Under the pieces are notes generated by a model. That model had not been told where the DNA came from. It saw only the letters and a program-made list of their open reading frames with translations, and did no database searches. Below, one piece after another: positions 8,671 to 16,344 of a stretch of 64,000 bases of DNA. Position 1 is the stretch's first letter. Each line of letters begins with the position of its first letter. The position numbers and the translations under genes were made by a program. Source of the DNA: JAKFWF01 sp963750535. Lineage in GTDB: Bacteria > Pseudomonadota > Alphaproteobacteria > Rhizobiales > Hyphomicrobiaceae. The stretch spans positions 186,001 to 250,000 of the forward strand of contig CAVVRF010000032.1 of the NCBI GenBank assembly GCA_963750535.1, written 5' to 3'.

Positions 8671-9852
8671 TCAGGCCGGCGCGTACAGCGGATGCTGCCC
8701 CGGCACGCCCTTGAACTCGTGCATGCCGAGATACTCCTTGCCGGTGGTGATGTGGCCCGCGAACGCCTCCGACATCAGCACCGGCCGCTGCAGGCGGGCA
8801 TTGAGGCGGGTGATCCGGTTGGCATAGTTGATGTCGCGGCCGATCACGGTGAAATCGAGCCGCTCGTCGGAGCCGACGTTGCCGTAGGCGGCCTGGCCGT
8901 AGTGCAGCGCGATGCCGGCGATCAGCGGGGCCGGCAGCGAGCCATAGGCGTTGGCCTTGGCGATGCCCTCGAGGCCGGCGGCGGCCGCATCGAGCGCGTG
9001 GTTGCAGGTTTGCGCCGCGTTGCCGTCGGCATCCTGGAAGATCGCCAGCACGCCGTCGCCGATGAACTTCAGCACCTCGCCGCCGCGGCACTCGACCTGC
9101 GGCACGATGCAATCGAAATAGCGATTGAGCAGGTCGGCGATATCCTCCTCCTGCAGCGTCATCGACAACTCGGTATATCCGCGCAGATCGCTGAACAGGA
9201 TTGCCGAGCGGATCCGGGTGACGCTGCCGCGATGAATGTCGCCGGCGAGGATGCGGTCGTGCGGATCGTTGCCAACATAGGTCTGCAGGATCTCGTCCAG
9301 GATGCGTTCGCCGGCCCGGATCTCCATGAGCGCGCGCAGCGCCGGCAAAATCGCGCGGAAGAACGCGAAATGGGCCGCCGTGAAGCCCTTGGGCTCGCGG
9401 GTGGAGAACGTCACGCCGTTGCGCTTGCGGCCGCTCGAGAACATCAGCGGGACACAGACGTAATGCGTATAGCCGCCGGATTTCAGCTCGGGAATTACGC
9501 CGTAGGCATCGTCGGGCAGCTCCAACGGCTTGAGGATCACCCACTCGCCGGTACGTTGCGCCACGGCAAACGGGCTGCGCTCGTAGGTGCGCTCGGTGTC
9601 GGGGCCATAGGGGTAGACCCGGTCGATGATCGGCTGGCCGATCCGCCACTCGCGGCCGACGCCCTGGTTCGAGGCATTGATCAGTTGCACGGCGGTCGTC
9701 ACGCGAGCGACCGGCACGCCGGCCGCGACGATGCGATGACAAAGCTCGTTCAGGGCCTCGCCCAGATCGGTGGAATAGACCGCCGTTTCCAGCAGCCAGT
9801 CGCGGATTTCGCCCGCTCGTCGCTGCAAACTCGCATTGCTGACCCTCATCAC
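8671..9852 (-). CDS. Class III adenylate cyclase with GAF-like N-terminal domain
   Basis: A 393-residue soluble protein. Residues about 1-195 form a GAF-like sensory region without membrane segments. Residues about 210-390 form the class III cyclase catalytic domain. Metal-binding aspartates are in ILFSDLRGYTE and FIGDGVLAIF. The adenine-selecting lysine precedes the second (EVLKFIGDG), and an Asp in LDFTVIGRD suits adenine specificity. GRDINYANRIT supplies the transition-state Asn and Arg. I therefore predict cyclic AMP synthesis, an inference from these residues. It is followed closely by a nucleoside deoxyribosyltransferase gene and divergent from the TIGR02466 gene. Confidence 0.88.
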   Translation of the reverse strand: MMRVSNASLQRRAGEIRDWLLETAVYSTDLGEALNELCHRIVAAGVPVARVTTAVQLINASNQGVGREWRIGQPIIDRVYPYGPDTERTYERSPFAVAQRTGEWVILKPLELPDDAYGVIPELKSGGYTHYVCVPLMFSSGRKRNGVTFSTREPKGFTAAHFAFFRAILPALRALMEIRAGERILDEILQTYVGNDPHDRILAGDIHRGSVTRIRSAILFSDLRGYTELSMTLQEEDIADLLNRYFDCIVPQVECRGGEVLKFIGDGVLAIFQDADGNAAQTCNHALDAAAAGLEGIAKANAYGSLPAPLIAGIALHYGQAAYGNVGSDERLDFTVIGRDINYANRITRLNARLQRPVLMSEAFAGHITTGKEYLGMHEFKGVPGQHPLYAPA

Positions 9853-9967
9853 AGGGCTCTATAGCGTGACGGCGCGCGCGCGTCTTCCCTCGGCGGCGCC
9901 AATTTCTTACCCGAAGGCGGCCGGAGTGGCCAGTCTCGCGCAATTGTGAACCGATACTGGACCGACG

Positions 9968-10576
9968 ATGACCGAGATCGAGACACTGTTCGTCACCAAG
10001 ATCTACCGGGCAAAGCCCGCCGAGGCCGATGTCCCGGCGGTCGCCCGTGCCTGTCGCGCGATCGCCGCCGCCGACAAGGCCGGGCGGGCGTGGTCGAAAG
10101 CCAACGCCTACAAGGGCTATACATCCTATGCCTCGCTTGGCGATCTGCCCGAGCGGTCGCCGGAATTCGCTGATCTGAAGCGGGTGATCGATCGCCACGT
10201 CGGCGCGTTCGCCGATACCGTGGCGCTCGATCTCGGGCGCAAGCGCCTGCGGCTCGACAACCTCTGGATCAACATCCTGGCGCCCGGCGGCGTCCACACC
10301 GGCCACATCCATCCGCACAGCGTCGTCAGCGGCACGTTCTATGTCGAGGTGCCGGCGGGAGCCAGCGCAATCCGCTTCGAGGATCCCCGCCTTGGCCTGA
10401 TGATGGCCGCGCCGTTGCGCCGCCCCGACGCCGATCGCGGCCTGCGGTCGTTCGTGCCGTTCGCGCCGAGGGCCGGTGAGCTGCTGCTGTGGGAGAGCTG
10501 GCTCAGGCACGAGGTGCCGATCAACGAGGCCGACAAGGATCGCGTCAGCGTCAGCTTCAACTACCGCTGGGGCTAG
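9968..10576 (+). CDS. TIGR02466-type putative 2OG-Fe(II) oxygenase
   Basis: A 202-residue protein resembling the TIGR02466 family of predicted 2-oxoglutarate/iron oxygenases. The double-stranded beta-helix core shows GVHTGHIHPHSVVSGTFYV (metal-binding His with acidic/His neighbour), a second His in ESWLRHEVPIN, and the 2-oxoglutarate-binding Arg region in VSVSFNYRWG at the extreme C-terminus. No substrate is known for the family. Its last 20 bases overlap the convergent GNAT gene end, which may make the two transcripts mutually antisense. Confidence 0.75.
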   Translation: MTEIETLFVTKIYRAKPAEADVPAVARACRAIAAADKAGRAWSKANAYKGYTSYASLGDLPERSPEFADLKRVIDRHVGAFADTVALDLGRKRLRLDNLWINILAPGGVHTGHIHPHSVVSGTFYVEVPAGASAIRFEDPRLGLMMAAPLRRPDADRGLRSFVPFAPRAGELLLWESWLRHEVPINEADKDRVSVSFNYRWG

Positions 10577-11114
10577 GGACTGCGGTCGCGGCGTCGAGCC
10601 GCTTGCGCATCAGCACCTCGTCGATGCCGGTTGCGATCAGTCCGTCGAGCACGGCTGCCGGCTCATAGCCGCAACGCCGATAGAGCCGCTGGGCGCCATG
10701 GTTGAAGGCGGCGGCGCAGATCCAGGCGTTGCGCGCGCCGGCGGAGCCTGCCTCCGCCGCGAACCAGTCGAGCACGGCGCGGCCGATACCCTTGCCCTGG
10801 GCGCCGGGCAGGACGGCCAGGAACTGCATGTAGGGTCCGACCAGCCAGGGCGAGCGGATCACCACGACACCGATCGGCGCCGCGCCGGTCGACCGCCGGA
10901 CAGCGAGACGTATGCCGCCGTCGGCCGCCGGCGCGAACAGGCCGGCGAGATTGGCGGCGGTGATGCCGTAGTGCTGCCACGGATCGATCGCCGCCAGCGC
11001 CGCGCCCAGCGCCTGGGCCTCAGCGGCGGTTACGGCCGACAAGCTCAGTCCGGCCGCCGGCAACGCGTAGGATTCAGCGCGGAACGCTGGTGGTCGTGGT
11101 GGAGCGCCAGCCAC
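10557..11114 (-). CDS. GNAT family N-acetyltransferase
   Basis: A 185-residue GCN5-related N-acetyltransferase. The acetyl-CoA pyrophosphate-binding loop is present in motif A: YMQFLAVLPGAQGKGIGRAV (Q/R-x-x-G-x-G/A). The following ARNAWICAAAFNHGAQRLYRR corresponds to motif B, ending with the family's RLYRRCGY. Substrate unknown. The gene overlaps the upstream polysaccharide deacetylase by 41 bases, so the two may be coupled, and overlaps the convergent TIGR02466 gene at its 3' end. Confidence 0.85.
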   Translation of the reverse strand: MAGAPPRPPAFRAESYALPAAGLSLSAVTAAEAQALGAALAAIDPWQHYGITAANLAGLFAPAADGGIRLAVRRSTGAAPIGVVVIRSPWLVGPYMQFLAVLPGAQGKGIGRAVLDWFAAEAGSAGARNAWICAAAFNHGAQRLYRRCGYEPAAVLDGLIATGIDEVLMRKRLDAATAVPSPSGS

Positions 11115-12132
11115 TGCTTTGCCCTCCCGGGGTACCTGGCCGTCTGGTGAACAGGAAGTCGTATCGGTCGGTGTCGCCGGGCCGGCTGTCGAAGCAGGTG
11201 TCGGCGATCACCGGCTTGCCGGCGGCGATGAGCTCGCTCACCGTGACGAACTCGTAGCCCATCGCCTTGAGCTTCGGAATGGCCAGTGGCAGCGCCTCGG
11301 CGGTGTGATGGCCACGACCGTTGGCATGGGCGATGATGATTGAGCCGGGCCTGGTGTTGCGCAGCATGGCGTCGGCGATCGCCCGTGCCGACTGCGACGG
11401 CGCCGGATCGCCGGTGGAGACGTCCCACTGGATGCTGAGCAGTCCGTTGTCGGCGGCGGTCTCGAGGGCGGCGGAGTTGCAGGCGCCATATGGGAAGCGG
11501 TGCAGGCCGACGCGATCGGGCACGGCACCGAGACCGGCTGGCTGGCCGCCGGCGCACGCTCTTGCGGCGAAATTTGCCCGCACCTGGCGGTAGGCACGAA
11601 CCGGGGTCAGCATCTCGTCGACCAGGGCCACGCCGGACAGCCCGCGCACATTGCGATGGGCCCAGCCGTGCACGCCGATCTCGAACAGCGGGTCGCTCAT
11701 CAGTTGCTGCGCGCGGCGCTCGTGGGTCAGCAGCCACTTGCCCCCGGCGAAAAGCGTCGCCGGCGTGGCACTCGTGCGCAGGAAATCGATGATCGGACCG
11801 TCGTAGCCGGCAACCTCGCCCGGCTGCTCGCACAGGTCGAGGGTGAGGGCGACGAGCTTGCGGCCCTTCGGCAGCTCGACCCTCCGGATCGCGCCGCGCA
11901 GGCCAGGCGGCAGCGGCGTGGCCGCCGGCAGGGCGGTCTTTGGCGTGGCGACATTGGCGCCCAGTGCGCCCTTCACCGGCTTGACCTCGGCAGCACCGGC
12001 CGCGAGATCGACGGCGGCGAAGCATGCGCTCTGCACCGCACCGCGGTCAGCCGGCGTGGCGGCGGCCGACGCGGCGCCGAGCAGCAGCCCCGCCAGCGCA
12101 ACAGCTGGTCGAATTCGCGTCGCAATGATCAT
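11074..12132 (-). CDS. Exported polysaccharide deacetylase family protein
   Basis: A 352-residue protein with a signal peptide (residues about 1-25, ending AASAAA). The NodB-homology domain starts near residue 85 with LVALTLDLCEQPGEV, the variant of the TFDDG metal motif seen in a Rhizobiales subfamily, and has the metal-binding pair in EIGVHGWAHRNV and the catalytic strand RFPYGACN. A later segment IIIAHANGRGHHTAEAL matches the C-terminal His motif. It should deacetylate an N-acetylated glycan in the periplasm. The C-terminal tail is Ser/Thr/Arg-rich and overlaps the next gene by 41 bases. Confidence 0.85.
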   Translation of the reverse strand: MIIATRIRPAVALAGLLLGAASAAATPADRGAVQSACFAAVDLAAGAAEVKPVKGALGANVATPKTALPAATPLPPGLRGAIRRVELPKGRKLVALTLDLCEQPGEVAGYDGPIIDFLRTSATPATLFAGGKWLLTHERRAQQLMSDPLFEIGVHGWAHRNVRGLSGVALVDEMLTPVRAYRQVRANFAARACAGGQPAGLGAVPDRVGLHRFPYGACNSAALETAADNGLLSIQWDVSTGDPAPSQSARAIADAMLRNTRPGSIIIAHANGRGHHTAEALPLAIPKLKAMGYEFVTVSELIAAGKPVIADTCFDSRPGDTDRYDFLFTRRPGTPGGQSSGWRSTTTTSVPR

Positions 12133-12137
12133 GGCTA

Positions 12138-12208
12138 CCCGTTCGCCTCGTCTGTGCGCCGGCCATAGGCTATTCCTCGGGCGAGGTCCAGATCATGGCG
12201 CGGAGGCG
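12138..12208 (+). repeat. 71-bp direct repeat, left copy
   Basis: Bases 12138-12208 are identical to 13028-13098 (71 of 71), offset by exactly 890 bases. This copy sits between the polysaccharide deacetylase start and the hicAB cassette and leads into no gene: after position 12208 the sequence diverges. It contains GGCGCGGAGGCG, a ribosome-binding segment that is functional only in the right copy. Confidence 0.95.
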
Positions 12209-12321
12209 CAGCTCTTACGAGGCCGGCCGGCCGATCCGTTGGACGACGACCAAGGCACACGCGGCACAGACGCGGAAGGCCTGCCCTGCATTTCGGATGC
12301 AGACCGTTCGATGCGACCGGA

Positions 12322-12744
12322 TCAGCGCGCGTCGGCGATCTTGTCACGTGCCGCGCTCGCAAGGAAAGCCGACCGCGTCAATCCACGCCGCTTGGCCTCC
12401 TCGTCGATCTGCTCGAGCAAGCCGGCGTCGAGCGAGATATTCGCACGCACGGGTCTGCCCTTGTCGATCAGCAGGGGAACCAGAACGGTTCCGCCGCCCT
12501 CCTCGCGGCCCGCCGCGATATCGTCCAGCACTCGCTCCAGGCCCCGTGGTTCGGGAAGCGGTTCGCCATCTGCGATCATGTCCGCGGCGAACGCGCTCAG
12601 AGCCCGGGTGAGATCGTCGACTGCGTCCATCGGTGTGGACCCGCCGCCATGACACCCGGGAAAATCCGGCAGGCGAGCGCCCCACACGCCCTTCGAGCCA
12701 TCGACGATTGCGACGTAGCGATGTCGGCTCATGGCGTTCTCCAT
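12322..12744 (-). CDS. hicB: HicB family antitoxin
   Basis: About 140 residues. Residues about 8-75 form the HicB partial RNase-H-like fold (YVAIVDGSKGVWGARLPDFP, GCHGGGSTPMDAVDDLTRAL). Residues about 100-135 form a ribbon-helix-helix DNA-binding segment (VRANISLDAGLLEQIDEEAK, RRGLTRSAFLASAARD). HicB binds and neutralises the HicA RNase and represses the operon. Its ATG (12744-12742) shares one base with the hicA TGA, so translation is coupled, with toxin gene first as usual for hicAB. Confidence 0.9.
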   Translation of the reverse strand: MENAMSRHRYVAIVDGSKGVWGARLPDFPGCHGGGSTPMDAVDDLTRALSAFAADMIADGEPLPEPRGLERVLDDIAAGREEGGGTVLVPLLIDKGRPVRANISLDAGLLEQIDEEAKRRGLTRSAFLASAARDKIADAR

Positions 12745-12935
12745 CAGATCCAACCGGCAATCTTCGCGATCGATCGAGCCACGCCGGGAGATAGTTCGCG
12801 ATGTCGAGGCACGACGATCCGGCCGCCCTTGCGGGGATGCTTGAAGATGTCGTGGCCGCCGCCGCCAGTGTTGATCCACCCCTCGCGCTTCAGGCGGGCC
12901 ACAACCTTGCGGGTATTGGTTTCAACGTCGGGCAT
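12744..12935 (-). CDS. hicA: HicA family mRNA interferase toxin
   Basis: A 63-residue protein with the compact double-stranded-RNA-binding-like HicA fold. The catalytic histidine lies in GGGGHDIFKHP, preceded by VVARLKREGWI. The C-terminal PRHRELSPGVARSIAKIAG matches the family's closing helix. HicA cleaves mRNA and tmRNA, causing growth arrest when unneutralised. The start MPDVETN at 12935 is preferred to the GTG-like upstream alternative. It is the first gene of the cassette and has a strong AT-rich promoter just upstream. Confidence 0.9.
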   Translation of the reverse strand: MPDVETNTRKVVARLKREGWINTGGGGHDIFKHPRKGGRIVVPRHRELSPGVARSIAKIAGWI

Positions 12936-12949
12936 AGACACCAAAAGTA

Positions 12950-12985
12950 CGCAAATATATGCGCAAAAATACTGATGACAGTCAA
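12950..12985 (-). promoter_or_regulatory. hicAB promoter with operator-like inverted repeat
   Basis: On the minus strand TTGACT (12985-12980) is a good -35 and GCATAT/CATATA (about 12956-12962) a -10 at 17-18 bases. Overlapping the -10 is CGCA-TATATT-TGCG (12950-12963 read on the minus strand), a perfect 4-bp inverted repeat around an AT centre. This is a plausible operator for the ribbon-helix-helix domain of HicB. The AT richness contrasts with the surroundings. Confidence 0.5.
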
Positions 12986-13027
12986 TATCCGATGTCCACC
13001 ATGTTGCGCATTTGGCCGCCCAGGCCG

Positions 13028-13098
13028 CCCGTTCGCCTCGTCTGTGCGCCGGCCATAGGCTATTCCTCGGGCGAGGTCCAGATCATGGCGCGGAGGCG
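13028..13098 (+). repeat. 71-bp direct repeat, right copy
   Basis: Identical to 12138-12208. This copy forms the 5' leader of the epoxide-hydrolase-like gene and contributes its GGAGG ribosome-binding site at 13092-13096, so it is probably the ancestral copy. The 890-bp unit between the two repeat starts carries hicAB and its promoter. Confidence 0.95.
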
Positions 13099-13104
13099 GT
13101 CATC

Positions 13105-13977
13105 ATGCGGGTCGATTGGAACGGTCACTTCGTCGCGACGGACGAGCTCGATGTCCACTATGTGCGCGCCGGCAAGGGGCGTCCGGTAATCCTTCTGCAC
13201 GGCTGGCCGGAGTTCGCCCGCACCTGGCTCAACAATCTTCCGGTCCTCGCTCGGCAGTTCGATGTCATCGCGCCGGAGTTTCGCGGTTTCGGCCAGACGA
13301 TGGCGCGGCGCGGTCGGTCGAGCGCCGGCACGCCGCCGCAGCAGTTGGCCAAGGACTTGAAGGCGTTCATCGATGCGCTTGGGCTCGGTGTGGTCGACAT
13401 CGTCTCCCACGACGTCGGCTCGTTCGTCGCCCAGACTTTTGCCCATGCCTATCCGGCGTCGGTGCGGCGACTGTTCTTCTTCAACTGCGCCTATCCCGGC
13501 ATCGGGACGCGCTGGGGGCTCGCCGAGAATTTTCCGGAGCTGTGGTACCAGCAGTTTCACCAGAAGGACTTCGCGGCGGCCCTGGTCGGCTCGTCGCGCG
13601 AGGCGACGCGCATCTATTTCAGCCACTTCCTGACGCACTGGTGCCATCAGAAGCAGGCCTTCGCCCCGTACCTCGAGGAGTGGATCGACAACTTTTCCCG
13701 CCCCGGCAACATCCAGGGCGGGTTCGACTGGTACATCGGCGTCGCGGCCTTCCGGCGCCGGATGATGCGTGAGGGTGCACTGCCGATCGCCAAGATCAGG
13801 GCGCCGACCTTCGTTCTGTGGGGGCGGCACGATCCGGTGCTGCAGTACGCGTGGACGGACAGGCTCGGCGATTATTTCGAAACGCTCACCCTCGAATGCG
13901 CCGAGGACGCAGGCCATTTCGTGCATTTCGAGGTGCCGGAACTGGCAAATGAACGAATCATCCAGTTTCTATGCTGA
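13105..13977 (+). CDS. Alpha/beta hydrolase, epoxide hydrolase / haloacid dehalogenase type
   Basis: A 290-residue alpha/beta hydrolase of the Asp-nucleophile branch. The oxyanion motif is LLHGWPEF (residues 31-38), the nucleophile is Asp103 in SHDVGSFV, and the charge relay His is in DAGHFVHFE near residue 273. The nucleophile being Asp rather than Ser indicates epoxide hydrolases or haloalkane/haloacetate dehalogenases. A cap-domain region lies at about residues 130-225. Substrate not assignable. The ribosome-binding site (GGAGGCGG) lies mostly in the right copy of the 71-bp repeat, so the hicAB insertion left this gene's leader intact while separating it from anything upstream. Confidence 0.85.
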   Translation: MRVDWNGHFVATDELDVHYVRAGKGRPVILLHGWPEFARTWLNNLPVLARQFDVIAPEFRGFGQTMARRGRSSAGTPPQQLAKDLKAFIDALGLGVVDIVSHDVGSFVAQTFAHAYPASVRRLFFFNCAYPGIGTRWGLAENFPELWYQQFHQKDFAAALVGSSREATRIYFSHFLTHWCHQKQAFAPYLEEWIDNFSRPGNIQGGFDWYIGVAAFRRRMMREGALPIAKIRAPTFVLWGRHDPVLQYAWTDRLGDYFETLTLECAEDAGHFVHFEVPELANERIIQFLC

Positions 13978-13981
13978 ATTG

Positions 13982-14173
13982 TTAGTCGTCACGCTTTGGT
14001 CGCATGGCGACCGCAAGGCCAATCAGCATTGCCAATGATCCGACAACTCCAGCGATCAACCCGGCGTAAGTAGTTGGCCACCAGCGGTCGAGCGCGAATG
14101 CGGTGGCAACGACCGTGGCAATCACCGGGATGGAGATGACAAGGCCTCGCAGTATCGCTTGTTTTTGGTTCAC
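13982..14173 (-). CDS. Small two-pass membrane protein
   Basis: A 63-residue product beginning at a GTG (14173) preceded by AGGAG at ideal spacing. It has two hydrophobic helices (ILRGLVISIPVIATVVATAF and YAGLIAGVVGSLAMLIGLAV) joined by a short DRWWPTT loop, and a basic C-terminus MRPKRDD. No family recognised. It converges on the epoxide-hydrolase-like gene, leaving only 4 bases between stops. Codon third positions are less GC-biased than neighbours, so it could be recently acquired or weakly constrained. Confidence 0.6.
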   Translation of the reverse strand: MNQKQAILRGLVISIPVIATVVATAFALDRWWPTTYAGLIAGVVGSLAMLIGLAVAMRPKRDD

Positions 14174-14252
14174 GGCAATCTCCTGATGAAAGGCCTGACG
14201 ATCCAAATTCGTTGTCGGCTGGCGCGAAGCGCACGGCTCCAGCGTTATACCC

Positions 14253-15053
14253 CTACCTGCCCTTGAACGCCGGTTTGCGCTTCTCCATGAACGCGCGACG
14301 GCCTTCGACGTAGTCGGCGCTGGCGAAGCAGGCGTCGACCAGCGCGTCGAGTGCGGACAGATCGGCAAGGGCCGGGTTCTGGTCGAGGGCGTCGACGCAG
14401 CGCTTGGCGGCGAGGATCGACAGCGGCGCATTGCCGGCGATCTCGGTCGCAAGGGCGAGCGTCGCGGCCTCGAGCTCGGCCGGCGCCACCACCGAGTTGA
14501 CGAGGCCCATGGCGGCCGCCTCGGCGGCGGAGAAGCGGCGGCCGGTGAACAGCAGCTCCTTGGCGCGGGCAGCCGAGACCACGGCCAGCATCGGGCGCAG
14601 CCAGCGGACGTTGTAGCCGATGCCGAGCTTGGCGGCGGGCACCGAGAACTGCGACACGCTCGAGGCGACCCGCAGGTCGCAGCATAGCGCGACCTCGAGG
14701 CCGCCGCCGAGGCAGAAGCCGTTGATCATCGCGATGGTCGGCTTCGACGAGGCGGCAAGCGTCTCGAACGCCACGTTGTTGAGGCGGTCGTAGTCGGCGG
14801 CGCTGGCGGCGGTGCGGGTCTGCTCGAACTCGGAGATGTCGGCGCCGGCCGAGAATGCCTTGTCGCCGGCGCCCTTGAGCACGATGACGCGCACCGCCGA
14901 ATCGGCTTCAGCGGCGCGGATCAGCTCCGGCAAGGCGGTCCACATCGCGGTGGTGAAGGCATTGAGGCGCGTCGGGTTGTCGATCGCGATGTGCAGCACG
15001 CCGTCGCGCAGTTCGGATTTCAGGCCGGCGGAGGTGCTGGCGGGCTTGGACAT
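14253..15053 (-). CDS. Enoyl-CoA hydratase/isomerase family protein
   Basis: A 266-residue crotonase-fold enzyme. The oxyanion-hole elements are AFSAGADISEF (residues about 67-77) and INGFCLGGGLEVALCCDLRV (about 108-127). The second catalytic Glu position follows in the KLGIGYN region, where many hydratases have Glu; here the context is not the classic dual-Glu hydratase pattern, so isomerase or another crotonase activity is possible. The ATG at 15065 is an alternative start. It is divergent from cysE. Confidence 0.88.
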   Translation of the reverse strand: MSKPASTSAGLKSELRDGVLHIAIDNPTRLNAFTTAMWTALPELIRAAEADSAVRVIVLKGAGDKAFSAGADISEFEQTRTAASAADYDRLNNVAFETLAASSKPTIAMINGFCLGGGLEVALCCDLRVASSVSQFSVPAAKLGIGYNVRWLRPMLAVVSAARAKELLFTGRRFSAAEAAAMGLVNSVVAPAELEAATLALATEIAGNAPLSILAAKRCVDALDQNPALADLSALDALVDACFASADYVEGRRAFMEKRKPAFKGR

Positions 15054-15236
15054 TTCCGGATACATCCTAGATAGGGCATAATGATTGCGCGAGATGATTG
15101 CACGGCTCGACCGGTCGCCCAGCCAATGAAACGTGATGGCAGAAGGTCGCACAGTGCGTTGACGAAGGCATAGGTGCTGGCTACGCCTTTGGGCAAGGCC
15201 AATCACGAACGTCCGGCAGCCAACCAGGAGCAGGCC

Positions 15237-16082
15237 ATGGCGGTGACGAAGCAAGTCAATGCGAAGTCGGTGATCCACGCGGTCGACCCGATCTGGGCCG
15301 CGGTCAGGGCGGAAGCCGAGGCGGCGATCGCAGCCGAGCCGGCGCTCGGCGGCTTCATCTTTGCGACCATCCTCAGCCATGACCGGCTGGAGGATGCGGT
15401 CAGCCACCGGCTGGCGCAGCGCCTCAACCATTCCGACGTCGATGCCGGCATGATCAACAGCCTGTTCCAGGGCGTGCTGACCTCCGAGGCCGGGATCGGC
15501 CGGGCGTTCCGGGCCGACCTCGCCGCCGTCTTCGACCGTGACCCGGCGTGCAAGCGCTACCTCGAGCCGCTGCTCTATTTCAAGGGCTTCCACGCCCTCG
15601 TCACCCATCGCTTCGCGCACGCGCTGTACGCCGCCGGCCGCCGCGACTTCGCCCTCTATCTGCAGTCGCAGGCGTCGCGGATATTCGGCATCGACATCCA
15701 TCCGGCCGCGCGCATCGGCGTCGGCATCATGATCGACCACGGCACCGGTATCGTCATCGGCGAGACGGCGGCGGTCGGCGACAATGTGTCGATCCTGCAG
15801 GACGTGACCCTCGGCGGCAACGGCAAGGAGACCGGCGACCGTCATCCCAAGATCGGCGACAACGTGCTGCTCGCGGCCGGCGCCAAGGTGCTCGGCAATA
15901 TCCGCGTCGGCAACTGCTCGCGGGTCGCCGCCGGCAGCGTGGTGCTGGCCGAGGTGCCACCCAATACCACGGTTGCCGGAGTGCCGGCGAAGGTCGTCGG
16001 TCCGGCGGGCTGCCCGGAGCCGGCGCGCAATATGGATCAAAGGCTTGCGCCGGGCGATTGCGGGTGTCAGGAGAGGGCCTGA
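15237..16082 (+). CDS. cysE: Serine O-acetyltransferase
   Basis: A 281-residue enzyme forming O-acetylserine from serine and acetyl-CoA, the first step of cysteine synthesis, feeding cysK. Residues about 10-140 form the alpha-helical trimer/hexamer domain (LAQRLNHSDVDAGMINSLFQ). The left-handed beta-helix of hexapeptide repeats follows, with catalytic residues in GIDIHPAARIG and MIDHGTGIVIGETA and the closing VAGVPAKVVG. The C-terminal tail lacks the usual long CysK-binding terminal Ile and ends CGCQERA, so complex formation with CysK is doubtful. AGGAG at about 15226 decides the start. DUF3126 follows 35 bases later. Confidence 0.92.
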   Translation: MAVTKQVNAKSVIHAVDPIWAAVRAEAEAAIAAEPALGGFIFATILSHDRLEDAVSHRLAQRLNHSDVDAGMINSLFQGVLTSEAGIGRAFRADLAAVFDRDPACKRYLEPLLYFKGFHALVTHRFAHALYAAGRRDFALYLQSQASRIFGIDIHPAARIGVGIMIDHGTGIVIGETAAVGDNVSILQDVTLGGNGKETGDRHPKIGDNVLLAAGAKVLGNIRVGNCSRVAAGSVVLAEVPPNTTVAGVPAKVVGPAGCPEPARNMDQRLAPGDCGCQERA

Positions 16083-16117
16083 ACCGACATCGCAATGACG
16101 AGGAGAGGGCCTGCCAG

Positions 16118-16330
16118 ATGAAGGAAGACGTCCCGAGATTGCAGGCCTACCTGCGCAAGACCTTCGGCAACGAGGCGATCCGCGTCGTCATGCACGGCCG
16201 CAAGAAGGACATGGCCGAGGTCTTCGTCGGCCAGAACCAGATCGCCCAGCTCTATCGCGACGAGGAGGACGGCGAGGTCAGCTATCAATTGCAGATGGCG
16301 ATCCTCGATATCGATCTCGAGGACGTGTGA
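16118..16330 (+). CDS. DUF3126 family protein
   Basis: A 70-residue protein matching the alphaproteobacterial DUF3126 family by length and sequence (MKEDVPRLQAYLRKTFGNEA at the start, YQLQMAILDIDLEDV at the end). It is a compact alpha-beta protein with no signal peptide or membrane segment. Its function is unknown. It commonly follows cysE in alphaproteobacteria, and here it lies between cysE and a gamma carbonic anhydrase, apparently in one operon. Confidence 0.85.
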   Translation: MKEDVPRLQAYLRKTFGNEAIRVVMHGRKKDMAEVFVGQNQIAQLYRDEEDGEVSYQLQMAILDIDLEDV

Positions 16331-16344
16331 GGGCGGGCGGGCAA

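Noticed and set aside
8078..10510. A long minus-strand frame of 810 codons covering the cyclase region
   Set aside because: Only its last 190 codons (deoxyribosyltransferase) look real; the rest is the antisense or out-of-frame shadow of the cyclase and the TIGR02466 gene.
12138..13098. Insertion sequence at the hicAB locus
   Set aside because: No transposase frame and no terminal inverted repeats; the flanking repeat is direct and 71 bp long.
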